A stretch of DNA of 8,230 nucleotides from an uncultured Eubacteriales bacterium (GTDB taxonomy: Bacteria > Bacillota_A > Clostridia > Christensenellales > Aristaeellaceae), in the NCBI GenBank assembly GCA_902803675.1, contig CADCQZ010000332.1:1-8230 (forward strand), in the 5' to 3' direction. The notes beneath the pieces were generated by a model that did not search any database, had not been told where the DNA came from, and saw only the letters and a program-made list of their open reading frames with translations. Below, in pieces: positions 1 through 7,087 of the stretch (its first letter is position 1; each line of letters begins with the position of its first letter). The position numbers were made by a program, and so were the translations under genes.

Positions 1-14
1 AAAAAGTGAGCCGC

Positions 15-51
15 AGAGAGCCGGAGCTGACTTCCGGCTCTCTTTCATTTT
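15..51 (+). terminator. Intrinsic terminator of an upstream gene outside the window
   Basis: A perfect 11-bp stem pairs 15-25 with 33-43 around a 7-base loop and is followed by the T-rich run TTCATTTT. This is the form of a rho-independent terminator on the plus strand. The gene it ends lies to the left of the window. The A-run at 1-5 means weak function in the other direction cannot be excluded. Confidence 0.85.
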
Positions 52-113
52 GCGCTGGCGGTCCGGTTTTTCCTTACACAGGCAGGAAAGCGCGCCGCGG
101 CGGCGAATAAGCA

Positions 114-144
114 GATGATCATCCGCCGGGCATGTGACCGGCGG
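114..144 (+). promoter_or_regulatory. Leader palindrome and GC hairpin before the exporter start
   Basis: Bases 114-123 form a 10-bp palindrome (GATGATCATC). Overlapping its end, CCGCCGG at 123-129 pairs perfectly with CCGGCGG at 138-144 across an 8-base loop. The hairpin ends one base before the purine-rich ribosome binding region (146-160) of the exporter gene. It could be an operator or a translation-modulating hairpin, or just chance in GC-rich DNA. No convincing -35/-10 pair was found between 52 and 166, so the exporter's promoter is not placed. Confidence 0.3.
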
Positions 145-166
145 CAGGGAAGGGACGGGATGCGCT

Positions 167-2332
167 GTGAAGGACAAACTGGCAGGATCCATCGTGAGGG
201 CGGGTTTCCGCCTGCCGGCGGTGATCCTGCTCATCGCGGTCCTGTGCGCGGCGCTCATCGGGAAGACCAACATCAATTTCGACCTGAACCGCTACCTGTC
301 CGATGACACGATGACCAAACGGGCCCTGAAGGTGATGGAGGAGGAGTTCGGCACCACGGAGCAGCTTCGCGTGATGTTCACGGACATTTCACCGGAGCGG
401 CTGGATGGATATATCGCCGAGATGAACAGGATGCCGGAGGTGCTCCTGGCGGCCCATGATCCCGACGACGTCCTCTCATCGGGCGGGCACACTTACCGCC
501 TTGTGACCGTCACCCTCACGGAGGGTGATCCGGCCGCGGCTGTGATGAAGCTGAGGGATTCTTTCCGGGAGGCGGACTGCCGGGTGGGCGGTCCTGCGGC
601 GGCCCAGATGGACATCCAGCGCAGTGTGGGGGACGAGATGATCGCCGCCACTGCCCTGGCCGTGGCCGTGGTGCTGGCGGTGCTCCTGGCCGCCACCCGG
701 TCCTGGCTGGAGCCGGCGGTGCTTTTGATCGTCTTCGCCGTGAGCATCGTGATCAATATGGGCACCAACCTCATTTTCCCGGATGTGAGCTTCATCACCT
801 TCGCCGTCAGCGCCATATTGCAGCTGGCCTTGTCCATCGACTACGCCATCATGCTTTTGAACACTTACGACGCTGTCCTGGATGAGGGCAGCACCGCCCG
901 GGAGGCCATGGCCCGCGCCCTTTCCGAGTGCTTCATGCGCATCGCCTCCAGCGCCATGACCACCGTGGCGGGCCTCATGAGCCTAATATTCATGAGCTTC
1001 ACCATCGGGTTCGACATCGGGATGGTGCTCTCCAAGGGCATCCTGATCAGCATGCTGTGCGTGTTCCTGATGATGCCCGGCACTGTGCTTCTTCTGGACA
1101 AGCCTCTTAAAAAGACCCGGCACCGTCCCGTGCGCCTGGGTGCCGGCGGCCTTTCCGGGCTGATCCTTCGCTTCCGCGGGATCCTGGCGGCCGTGCTGGT
1201 GCTCGCGGTGCTCTTCGGCCTGTATCTCAACACCCAAAACACTTACAGTTTCACGGCCGCGGAGGGCGGCCGGGGAAGCGATACGGCCTTCATCAACGAG
1301 CGCTTCGGCGTGGCCTCGCCCCTGGTGATCCTGGTGCCCGGCGGCCGGGAGGATGAAGACTACGCCAGGCAGCGGGATCTGGCGGACCGCCTCAGGGCCA
1401 TTAAGCGTGCTGACGGATCCGCCGCCCTGGGGAACGTGAACGCCATGGTGACCACCGGGGCCGAGGCGCTCAAATACTACACACCCAAGGACGTGGCGGA
1501 TCTCACGGGGCAGAGCCCGGCGGTGGTCAGCCTGTTTTTCCTGGCCCAGGGCTTCGGCGGTCAGGTGCGTGCCGACCGGCTGCTGGACGCGGCGGGGGAT
1601 CTGATGGGGGACGGCACGGTGGCCGCGCTCACCGAACAGCTCACCATGGCGCGGAAGGCTTTCGAGGGCCCCCGATACGCCCGCATGCTCGTGGAACCGG
1701 AAGCGGCCCCCGGGGATGAGGATTTCAACAGCGTGATGGAAAGCGTGCTCGCTCAGGCGGAAGCGGTGTACGGGAATGATTTTTATGTGACGGGCATTCC
1801 CATGTCCGTTTACGACATCTCCCATGCCTTTAAAGGGGACTTGAGGCGGGTGAACCTGATCACCCTGCTGGCCATCCTGCTGATCGTCACCGTGTCCTTC
1901 AGGGCAGTCAAGGTGCCGCTTATGCTGGTATTCGTCATCGAGGGCGCCATCTGGATCACCATGGGCGTTTCCACACTCATGGGTGAGCCGGTGTTCTTCA
2001 TCTCCTATCTGATCTGCCTGTCCATCCAGATGGGCGCCACCATCGATTACGGCATCCTGATGTGCGACCAGTACCGCTCTCTGCGCCGCGCGGGCGCGGA
2101 GAAGGAAGCGGCAGTCAGGGGATCCATGGACAGGGCGCTGCCCACGATCCTCACCTCCGGCGTGATCATCGTGGTGGCGGGCTATATCATCGGCAGGCTG
2201 TGCAGCATCTACTATATCTCCAGCATCGGCCTAATGGTGTCCCGCGGCGCGCTCATCTCCGTGATCCTTACGCTTACGCTGCTGCCGGCGCTGCTGATAC
2301 TCACGGACAGGCAGCCGGCGGGAAGGATGTGA
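167..2332 (+). CDS. MMPL/RND-superfamily membrane transporter
   Basis: Likely a proton-driven exporter of lipids, drugs or other hydrophobic compounds in the cytoplasmic membrane. The 721 residues show the classic duplicated RND plan. TM1 is at about 18-32, an extracytoplasmic domain at 33-155, TM2-6 at about 158-310, TM7 at 338-354, a second outer domain at 355-560, and TM8-12 at about 562-712. Matching motifs in the fourth helix of each half, SIDYAIMLLNTY (223-234) and TIDYGILMCDQY (625-636), carry the Asp (D225, D627) typical of MMPL proton relays. The start is GTG at 167, with AGGGACGGGA (151-160) upstream. An in-frame GTG at 134 would add 11 residues but lacks a ribosome binding site and falls in the leader hairpin. 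The family assignment is firm, but the substrate cannot be read from sequence. The stop overlaps the possible start of the next small frame. Confidence 0.9.
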   Translation: MKDKLAGSIVRAGFRLPAVILLIAVLCAALIGKTNINFDLNRYLSDDTMTKRALKVMEEEFGTTEQLRVMFTDISPERLDGYIAEMNRMPEVLLAAHDPDDVLSSGGHTYRLVTVTLTEGDPAAAVMKLRDSFREADCRVGGPAAAQMDIQRSVGDEMIAATALAVAVVLAVLLAATRSWLEPAVLLIVFAVSIVINMGTNLIFPDVSFITFAVSAILQLALSIDYAIMLLNTYDAVLDEGSTAREAMARALSECFMRIASSAMTTVAGLMSLIFMSFTIGFDIGMVLSKGILISMLCVFLMMPGTVLLLDKPLKKTRHRPVRLGAGGLSGLILRFRGILAAVLVLAVLFGLYLNTQNTYSFTAAEGGRGSDTAFINERFGVASPLVILVPGGREDEDYARQRDLADRLRAIKRADGSAALGNVNAMVTTGAEALKYYTPKDVADLTGQSPAVVSLFFLAQGFGGQVRADRLLDAAGDLMGDGTVAALTEQLTMARKAFEGPRYARMLVEPEAAPGDEDFNSVMESVLAQAEAVYGNDFYVTGIPMSVYDISHAFKGDLRRVNLITLLAILLIVTVSFRAVKVPLMLVFVIEGAIWITMGVSTLMGEPVFFISYLICLSIQMGATIDYGILMCDQYRSLRRAGAEKEAAVRGSMDRALPTILTSGVIIVVAGYIIGRLCSIYYISSIGLMVSRGALISVILTLTLLPALLILTDRQPAGRM

Positions 2333-2551
2333 ACCGTTGACGAGGATAAGAAGGAACTTTCCCCGGCTGATCCCGACGAACGACGCTCCCGCGGCGTCAG
2401 ATGGTTCTTCCGGGAGCTGGGACATTTTTACGCGGACTGTTTCAGAGCCGCGGCCGGCCTGGTGATCCTTTTCTTCGCGATCCTGGTCAAGCCCTTCACC
2501 GCGGCGGATGATAAGCGGGACGGGGGACAGGAACGCGATCCCGAACAATGA
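2329..2551 (+). CDS. Small single-pass membrane protein; start unresolved, possible frameshift
   Basis: An open frame from 2333 to the stop at 2549-2551 encodes about 72 residues with coding-like composition. It has a charged acidic/basic N-terminal part (about 1-35), one clear transmembrane stretch (about 37-53, with AGLVILFFAILVKPF) and a charged tail ending DPEQ. No ATG, GTG or TTG lies in this frame between the exporter's TGA (2330-2332) and the membrane segment. A GTG at 2329 makes the classic GTGA overlap with the exporter stop, but in its own frame it reads GTG AAC CGT TGA and stops. Dropping one base from the CC or TT doublet at 2334-2338 joins this GTG to the long frame. The feature is drawn from that GTG. 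Function is unknown and no family was recognised. Its place after the exporter suggests a cotranscribed accessory membrane peptide. It may equally be a decayed gene or reflect a sequencing error. Confidence 0.45.
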
Positions 2552-2579
2552 AAACGCCGCCCGTGAATGGGCGGCGTTT
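2552..2579. terminator. Shared bidirectional terminator between convergent units
   Basis: A perfect 11-bp stem pairs 2552-2562 (AAACGCCGCCC) with 2569-2579 around a 6-base loop. The arms end in TTT on the plus strand and TTT on the minus strand, which runs on as TTTTCATTGTT. The hairpin begins directly after the small-ORF stop and lies 14 bp beyond the stop of the minus-strand MerR gene. It therefore fits as terminator for both transcription units, better in the minus direction, where the T-run is longer. Confidence 0.8.
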
Positions 2580-2593
2580 CAGTGCTGAGGCCT

Positions 2594-3322
2594 TTATTTT
2601 CCGCAGAACGCTCTGATGGCCTCGCGGGCGAAGGCGCCGGTGCCCTCACCGCCGCGGCGGTCGATGTTTTCGGTCATTTCCCCGCCTGCGGCGTACATTT
2701 CACCAAGGCCCAGGAAGATCTGATCCGTGCAGGTGTACCAGTGCTCCGAGATGAAGTCCCGGAGCTTTTTGATGACGCCCTGCACTTGGGGCAGGGCCGG
2801 GTCCTGCCCTTTAAGGGCGCCGAGCTCCCCAAAGATGGCCATCATGTCTTCCCCGAGACGCGCTTCCTCGTCCCGGCCGCGTTTCTTCGCTTTTTGCTCG
2901 TACTCTCTGTACGCGTCCGTCCGCCCCCAGGCGGCTTTCGCCTCGGCGGCGTACCGTTCGATCTTATCCGAGTCGAACGCTTTGAGATCCGTCATAGTCT
3001 GTCCTCCCGTTTTTTTGATCTCGCGGGCCAGGTCGATGATCCCCTGAAGCCGCTCCCGCTTCATCTCCAGCAGCCTGATCTGCTGATCCAGCGCCCTGTC
3101 CCGGTCAAAGTCCGGGCTTTTCAGGATGCGTTTGATGTCTTTCAGGGGGAACTGCAGCTCCCGGTACATCAGGATGTGCCGCAGCGTGACCAGATCCTCA
3201 TCACCGTACAGCCGGTAGCCCGCTTGAGTGCGGACCGACGGCTTCAGAAGACCGATGGTGTCGTAATACCTTAAGGTGCGCTCGGTCAGCCCCGTGAGGG
3301 CGCACACCTCGTGGACCGTCAT
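2594..3322 (-). CDS. MerR-family regulator with TipAS-type ligand-binding domain
   Basis: A transcription activator that reshapes promoters with overlong spacers when its C-terminal domain binds a small molecule. The 242 residues contain a winged helix-turn-helix (about 3-70; TERTLRYYDTIGLL is the MerR signature and GYRLYGDEDL the wing). A dimerising coiled coil follows at about 75-105. A TipAS domain occupies about 120-240, recognised by WGRTDAYREYE and the closing GLGEMY ... FTENID-like stretch (here MTENID). TipAS domains in TipAL and relatives bind thiopeptides or other peptide-like toxins. Cys198 in the HWYTCT segment is a visible candidate binding residue, but this is inference. An AAAGGAGGGG site (3331-3340) precedes adjacent GTG (3325) and ATG (3322) codons. 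ATG is chosen, though GTG has the better spacing of 7 bases. The gene has its own MerR-type promoter and may also be read through from the lipase gene. Confidence 0.88.
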   Translation of the reverse strand: MTVHEVCALTGLTERTLRYYDTIGLLKPSVRTQAGYRLYGDEDLVTLRHILMYRELQFPLKDIKRILKSPDFDRDRALDQQIRLLEMKRERLQGIIDLAREIKKTGGQTMTDLKAFDSDKIERYAAEAKAAWGRTDAYREYEQKAKKRGRDEEARLGEDMMAIFGELGALKGQDPALPQVQGVIKKLRDFISEHWYTCTDQIFLGLGEMYAAGGEMTENIDRRGGEGTGAFAREAIRAFCGK

Positions 3323-3355
3323 CACTTTTACCCCTCCTTTCCTTCCCGCGGATAC

Positions 3356-3386
3356 AGCATAAGGCATGACGCCGCGTCAGGGTCAA
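3356..3386 (-). promoter_or_regulatory. MerR-type promoter with 19-bp spacer and central dyad (autoregulation)
   Basis: Read on the minus strand, a -35 box TTGACC (3386-3381) and a -10 box TATGCT (3361-3356) are separated by exactly 19 bp. This is the overlong spacing typical of MerR-activated promoters. Inside the spacer lies a perfect dyad, TGACGC-N-GCGTCA (3367-3379), close to its centre. Transcription would start near 3349, about 27 bases before the regulator's ATG. The simplest reading is that the MerR/TipAS protein binds here and controls its own gene, as TipAL does. Confidence 0.75.
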
Positions 3387-3403
3387 GATCTTTTTTTCGG
3401 ATC

Positions 3404-4192
3404 TTAAAACCCCGCCCGGGCCAGCTCCTCACACAGGGAGGAATAGAAGGCATAGATCTTGTCCCGCTTCGAATCGCGCACCATGAAGTCCACCACTTCC
3501 GTGTGGGAGACGGACCCGTCCACGCAGTCCCCCCGGTAGGTGCCGAACATCGCCGAGTCCCGGGGCACCAGGCCGTCGGTCACGGTGCCCTTCTCAAGAT
3601 AGCGGGAAAACAGGAGCGGCACCGCCATCACGAAATCGGCCTTTTTATCCCCGGGCCGCACGGCGGCGGAAAAGCTCTGGCACATGACGCCGTCCGCCAC
3701 GTTGACCGTCTCGGTCTCCAGGCTGCCGACGCGCCGGAGCTCCTCGCAGGCGGTGAAACTGTCCGGCTCCCGATCCCCCAGGATCCTGTAGGCGAGGTCC
3801 ACCCAGAAGGCCGCGTATTTCACCGCGGGCTTCGGGAACCGCATCACGAAGGAAGCGATGGGGCTGCCCCTGTGGGGCGTGCACAGTGTGGTGAGGGATG
3901 CTGTTTTCGGGGCCATTCCAAGCTCGCGGATCATGTATACGGCGTCCATCCCGCCCTTGGAATGGGCGATGATGTTCACTTTTTCCGCGTTGGTCTTTGT
4001 AAGGATCCCTTCGATCTCCCGTTTCAGCTGCGCGGCGTTGGTCTTCACGCTGCCGAAGGCGTCTATGCCGCTTTTAAAGACGGTATAGCCCTGGATGCGC
4101 AGCAGGCGGTCGATGCGGCCCCAGGACTTCATGAAGAATGTGTCCTTCATGCCCAGACCGTGCACCAGCAGGATGGGATAACGGGTGTTCAT
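3404..4192 (-). CDS. Cytosolic lipase/esterase, alpha/beta-hydrolase fold
   Basis: Predicted serine hydrolase acting on acyl esters. The oxyanion motif HGLG is at residues 11-14, right after the first beta-strand (PILLV). The nucleophile elbow is AHSKGG at 76-81, with Ser78. TPHRGSPIA at 105-113 is a stretch common in triacylglycerol lipases. The likely remaining triad residues are Asp206 (in TDGLVP) and His230 (in SHTEVVDF). The whole resembles bacterial true lipases of the Pseudomonas/Bacillus type rather than small carboxylesterases. There is no signal peptide, so unlike most such lipases it should act inside the cell. At 262 residues it has only a modest lid region (about 115-175). The start has GGAGG five bases upstream. 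The gene lies 23 bp after the 320-residue protein gene on the same strand, so the two are almost surely cotranscribed. Natural substrate unknown. Confidence 0.85.
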   Translation of the reverse strand: MNTRYPILLVHGLGMKDTFFMKSWGRIDRLLRIQGYTVFKSGIDAFGSVKTNAAQLKREIEGILTKTNAEKVNIIAHSKGGMDAVYMIRELGMAPKTASLTTLCTPHRGSPIASFVMRFPKPAVKYAAFWVDLAYRILGDREPDSFTACEELRRVGSLETETVNVADGVMCQSFSAAVRPGDKKADFVMAVPLLFSRYLEKGTVTDGLVPRDSAMFGTYRGDCVDGSVSHTEVVDFMVRDSKRDKIYAFYSSLCEELARAGF

Positions 4193-4215
4193 TCATTCCT
4201 CCGCAGTGATGTAGG

Positions 4216-5178
4216 TCAGTCGCCCGTGAGGCTTTTGAGGCTCAATTCCGCGATATCGGGCATGTTGTTTTTCTCCGCCCAAAGGCGGATGTTTTCGATG
4301 AGGGCGGGATCTTTGTCCGCAAGCTCAAAGCGGGGCGCCAGTTCCAGGAATCTTTCGAGCACTTCACGCGCGTTGGGAAGCGCGGACAGGCCCGCCACCG
4401 GGCCTTCATCCAGCATGGCGTCCATGAGGCGGCCCAGGGCAGCGTACTCCTCAGGCCCGGGACCGTCGAAGAGGATCTTCTCCGCCCCGGATTTTTCCCA
4501 GCAGGTGATGCCGGAATAGGCGGGCATGATGTCGTTGTCCACGCCCTCAAAGAGGAGCCAGCGACGGATCTTTTCCGTATCGGGCCTCAGGAACTCCACC
4601 GCGTGGATGCGGCCCCAGCCGCGCACTTTCTTGGCCAGGGCGAAGATCTCGTCATTGCCGTTCTCCCATTTTTCCATGAGGCGCGCGGCGAACAGGGTGA
4701 ATTCGTCGCAGGCGCCCAGGCATTTGACGGTATTGCGCAGGTCTTCCTCCCCGAAACGGTAGAGCTGCAGGAGCGTCATGCCGATCTTGACGCACTCGAT
4801 GTGGGTGGACTCGCGCATCAGGTTTACCGCGCTGTCGAACACGGCCTCCGTATCGATCTCGCCCGCCTCACGCTCGATCATACGGCACAGGGTCGGGCCG
4901 ATCCTCACGGCGCCGTTCTCCTTCGTCATCGCGTAAAAAGCCTCGTCCGCGGCCTTATAGTCCCGGGCGCTCAGCAGGTCCGCCGCCCGTTCCATGCGCG
5001 CGGTCATATACTCATCCGGCTCGTAAGGCACCATGTGATAGACGCTCACGCCGTCCATGGCGCCCGGTGCCCAGCGGATGCCGGACCCGTCATCCTCCGC
5101 GGGAAGGGTCCAGCCTTCAATGCGAGGCCCGCCCGAGCTCAGATGCGCTCTGATCATTTCCCAGATCGGTGTTTTCAC
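4216..5178 (-). CDS. Uncharacterised helical protein, possibly HEAT/TPR-like
   Basis: I do not recognise an assigned function. The 320 residues look soluble and mostly alpha-helical, with no signal peptide or membrane segment. Successive amphipathic helices from about residue 60 to 310 resemble an alpha-solenoid. The most distinctive part is KVRGWGRIHAVEFL (184-197) followed by WLLFEGVDNDIMPAYS (207-222). I believe similar segments occur in conserved hypothetical proteins of Gram-positive bacteria, but this is from memory and unchecked. The start is GTG at 5178, with AAAGGA about 8 bases upstream. It is the first gene of the minus-strand unit, has a strong promoter and precedes the lipase by 23 bp. 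This suggests a shared task with the lipase, perhaps protein binding or scaffolding. That role is inference only. Confidence 0.8.
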   Translation of the reverse strand: MKTPIWEMIRAHLSSGGPRIEGWTLPAEDDGSGIRWAPGAMDGVSVYHMVPYEPDEYMTARMERAADLLSARDYKAADEAFYAMTKENGAVRIGPTLCRMIEREAGEIDTEAVFDSAVNLMRESTHIECVKIGMTLLQLYRFGEEDLRNTVKCLGACDEFTLFAARLMEKWENGNDEIFALAKKVRGWGRIHAVEFLRPDTEKIRRWLLFEGVDNDIMPAYSGITCWEKSGAEKILFDGPGPEEYAALGRLMDAMLDEGPVAGLSALPNAREVLERFLELAPRFELADKDPALIENIRLWAEKNNMPDIAELSLKSLTGD

Positions 5179-5225
5179 AGTGTCTGTCCTTTCCCGTGAG
5201 CGAAGCTTTTTTCATTCATACCGCT

Positions 5226-5254
5226 ATCATAGCCCGAACGGCGCGAAGTGTAAA
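5226..5254 (-). promoter_or_regulatory. Sigma-A-type promoter for the hypothetical protein-lipase operon
   Basis: On the minus strand, TTTACA (5254-5249) and TATGAT (5231-5226) are separated by the ideal 17 bp. Both hexamers match the consensus at five of six positions. Transcription would begin near 5219, giving a leader of about 40 bases before the GTG at 5178. The -35 box sits between the arms of the inverted repeat at 5238-5278. Confidence 0.75.
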
Positions 5255-5278
5255 CAGTCGGACGAAATTTCGCGCCGT
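5238..5278. repeat. Perfect 10-bp inverted repeat around the -35 box (operator candidate)
   Basis: ACGGCGCGAA at 5238-5247 is matched by its exact reverse complement TTCGCGCCGT at 5269-5278, with 21 bases between. The minus-strand -35 box lies in the gap and the left arm lies in the promoter spacer. A second, smaller palindrome, CGAAATTTCG, sits at 5263-5272 and overlaps the right arm. Because the repeat is upstream of both predicted transcription starts it should act as DNA, not RNA. It could be a site for a dimeric or looping repressor. No regulator is identified; its sequence differs from the MerR dyad at 3367-3379. Confidence 0.55.
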
Positions 5279-5339
5279 GAGGACGTATTTCTTCTGAAAC
5301 ATGGTGATCATCTTTAGGTATCCCGAGCATGACAATACG

Positions 5340-5368
5340 TGGAAATATGCGTAAGAATGTGGTATCAT
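5340..5368 (+). promoter_or_regulatory. Probable promoter for the oligopeptidase gene
   Basis: An extended -10 element TGG-TATCAT (5360-5368) has TGGAAA (5340-5345) 17 bp upstream as a weak -35 (four of six). The start would be near 5375, leaving a short leader with GGGGAGG before the ATG at 5399. An alternative pair in the same stretch is ATGACA (5329-5334) with AAGAAT (5353-5358), spacing 18. The two cannot be separated by eye. Confidence 0.5.
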
Positions 5369-5398
5369 AAGCCATCATGAGCGGGGAGGTCTGAAGCT

Positions 5399-7087
5399 AT
5401 GATCAAATTCAGCGAAATGCCGTATACAAGGCCCGATGTCGAAGGCCTGCGGGCGCTTTTGACGGAAGCCAAAGAGCGCGTGGAGCGGGCGCGGAGCTTC
5501 AGCGAAGTGCGGGAAGCCTATTTTGACGTGCAGGAAAAATACAGGGAAGCCATGACTCTCTTTTCCATCGCCAGCGTGCGCAACACCATCGATACCGGGG
5601 ACGAGTACTACGACGGGGAGATCCGCTGGCTGCGGGAGCAGATGGCGCGCCTGACTCCTCAGAGCATCGCCTGGAAAAAGGCCCTGACCGCCTCACCTTT
5701 CCGGCCGGAGATGGAAAAGGAATTCGGTCCGCAGCTCATGAGGCTCCTGGACGCGGAGCTTTTGACCCAGGATGAGCGCATCGTGCCGGAGACCATCCGC
5801 GTGGGCGAGATCTGTCAGGCCTACCGGAAGACCACCGCATCGGCGTCCACTGTGTTCAGGGGCGAAAAGCGCAATTTCTACGGGCTGCTCAAAGCCATGC
5901 AGTCCACCGACCGGGAGGAGCGTAAGGAGGCCTTCGGCGCGTGGGCCGGGCTGTATGAGCGGATCAGCCCCGTCCTGGATGATCAGTACACGGAACTGAC
6001 CGCTCTGCGGGACGGCATGGCCCGAAAACTCGGGTATCCCACCTATACTCAGATGGCCTATATCTCCCGAAACCGTTTTGACTACACCGCGGAGGACGCC
6101 GCCCGCTTCCGGCAGCAGATCCTCGAGACCGTAACCCCCGCGGTGGCGGCCATCCGGGAAAAGCAGCGCCGGCACCTGGGCGTGGATACCCTGCGCTATT
6201 ATGACGAGAGCCTGCTCTTCCCGGAGGGGAACGCCGTGCCCATCGGCAATACTCAGGAACTGGTGGACAAGGCGCAGAAGATGTACCGGGCCATGAGCCC
6301 CGAGACGGGCGAGTTCTTCGATTTCATGAAGGAATACGGGCTCTTCGACCTGGAGAGCCGGCCCGGCAAGCAGATGGGCGGCTACATGACCCGGTTCCCG
6401 AAATACAAGGCGCCCTTCATCTTTTCCAATTTCAACGGCACCGCGGCGGACGTGGACGTGCTGACCCACGAGGCGGGGCATGCCTTCCAGGGCTATCTGG
6501 GCATGCGTGGCATCGAGGTGAGCGCCCTGAGCGGCTCCACGTCTGAGATCAACGAGATCCATTCCATGTCCATGGAGCATTTCGCCTATCCCTGGATGGA
6601 GAGTTTCTTCGGGGACAAGGCGGAGAAGTATCTCACCGCCCACCTGATCGACTGCCTGGCCACACTGCCGTACATGGTCTCTGTGGACGAGTTCCAGCAC
6701 CGGGTGTACGCCGAGCCCGCCATGACCGCGAAGGACCGTCGGGCCGTGTGGCGCGGGATCGAGAAAAAGTACATGCCCTGGAGGGACTATGACGGGAACG
6801 CGTTCCTGGAGGAGGGCGGATTCTGGATGCAGAAGCTCCACATCTTCCTGTACCCGTTCTATTATATCGAATACGCCCTGTCCCAGATCTGCGCCTTCCA
6901 GTATTACGGCCGCATGAAGCGGGACCGCTCCGCCGCCTGGGCGGACTATGTGCGCTTGTGCAGAGCCGGCGGCACGAAGGGCTATTTCGAGCTGCTCAAG
7001 GTGGGCGCGCTGGAAAATCCTTTCGCGCCGGGCACGGTGGAAAAGGCGACGCGCCACGTGATCGACGAGATCATGGACCGCTACTGA
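5399..7087 (+). CDS. M3-family oligoendopeptidase (zinc metallopeptidase)
   Basis: A cytosolic zinc endopeptidase that cleaves short peptides, probably in peptide recycling or turnover of imported oligopeptides. The M3 zinc site is clear. HEAGH at residues 357-361 supplies two His ligands and the catalytic Glu358. Glu386 in NEIHSMSMEHF, 25 residues after the second His, is the expected third ligand. The C-terminal HIFLYPFYYIEYALSQI (481-497) holds the tyrosines that usually line the M3 substrate site. The all-helical N-terminal region (1-200) forms the lid of the clamshell fold. At 562 residues it is shorter than classical PepF (about 600), and it resembles the short M3 group often labelled as not PepF, so no gene symbol is given. 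There is no signal peptide. The start ATG has GGGGAGGT 8 bases upstream. A MATE exporter gene follows after 58 bp without a convincing terminator. Confidence 0.93.
   Translation: MIKFSEMPYTRPDVEGLRALLTEAKERVERARSFSEVREAYFDVQEKYREAMTLFSIASVRNTIDTGDEYYDGEIRWLREQMARLTPQSIAWKKALTASPFRPEMEKEFGPQLMRLLDAELLTQDERIVPETIRVGEICQAYRKTTASASTVFRGEKRNFYGLLKAMQSTDREERKEAFGAWAGLYERISPVLDDQYTELTALRDGMARKLGYPTYTQMAYISRNRFDYTAEDAARFRQQILETVTPAVAAIREKQRRHLGVDTLRYYDESLLFPEGNAVPIGNTQELVDKAQKMYRAMSPETGEFFDFMKEYGLFDLESRPGKQMGGYMTRFPKYKAPFIFSNFNGTAADVDVLTHEAGHAFQGYLGMRGIEVSALSGSTSEINEIHSMSMEHFAYPWMESFFGDKAEKYLTAHLIDCLATLPYMVSVDEFQHRVYAEPAMTAKDRRAVWRGIEKKYMPWRDYDGNAFLEEGGFWMQKLHIFLYPFYYIEYALSQICAFQYYGRMKRDRSAAWADYVRLCRAGGTKGYFELLKVGALENPFAPGTVEKATRHVIDEIMDRY

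Noticed and set aside
983..1825. A 280-codon minus-strand frame inside the exporter gene
   Set aside because: It lies wholly within a well-supported membrane transporter and gives a His/Gly-rich product without recognised motifs.
2337..2462. TTG-started frame at 2337 as the true small gene after the exporter
   Set aside because: It gives a short Arg/Pro/Ser-rich product with no structure, while the overlapping frame has a clean transmembrane segment and coding-like composition.
2567..3274. A 235-codon plus-strand frame opposite the MerR gene
   Set aside because: The opposite strand encodes an unmistakable MerR/TipAS protein, and the start of this frame lies inside the terminator hairpin.
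3385..3405. AAGATC/GATCTT inverted repeat after the lipase stop, considered as a terminator
   Set aside because: The stem is only 6 bp and AT-rich, the homopolymer run is in the loop, and no T-run follows on the minus strand. It also overlaps the regulator's -35 box.
3311..4519. A 402-codon plus-strand frame across the lipase and its neighbour
   Set aside because: It spans two minus-strand genes and their junction, its composition is unlike a folded protein, and it has no ribosome binding site.
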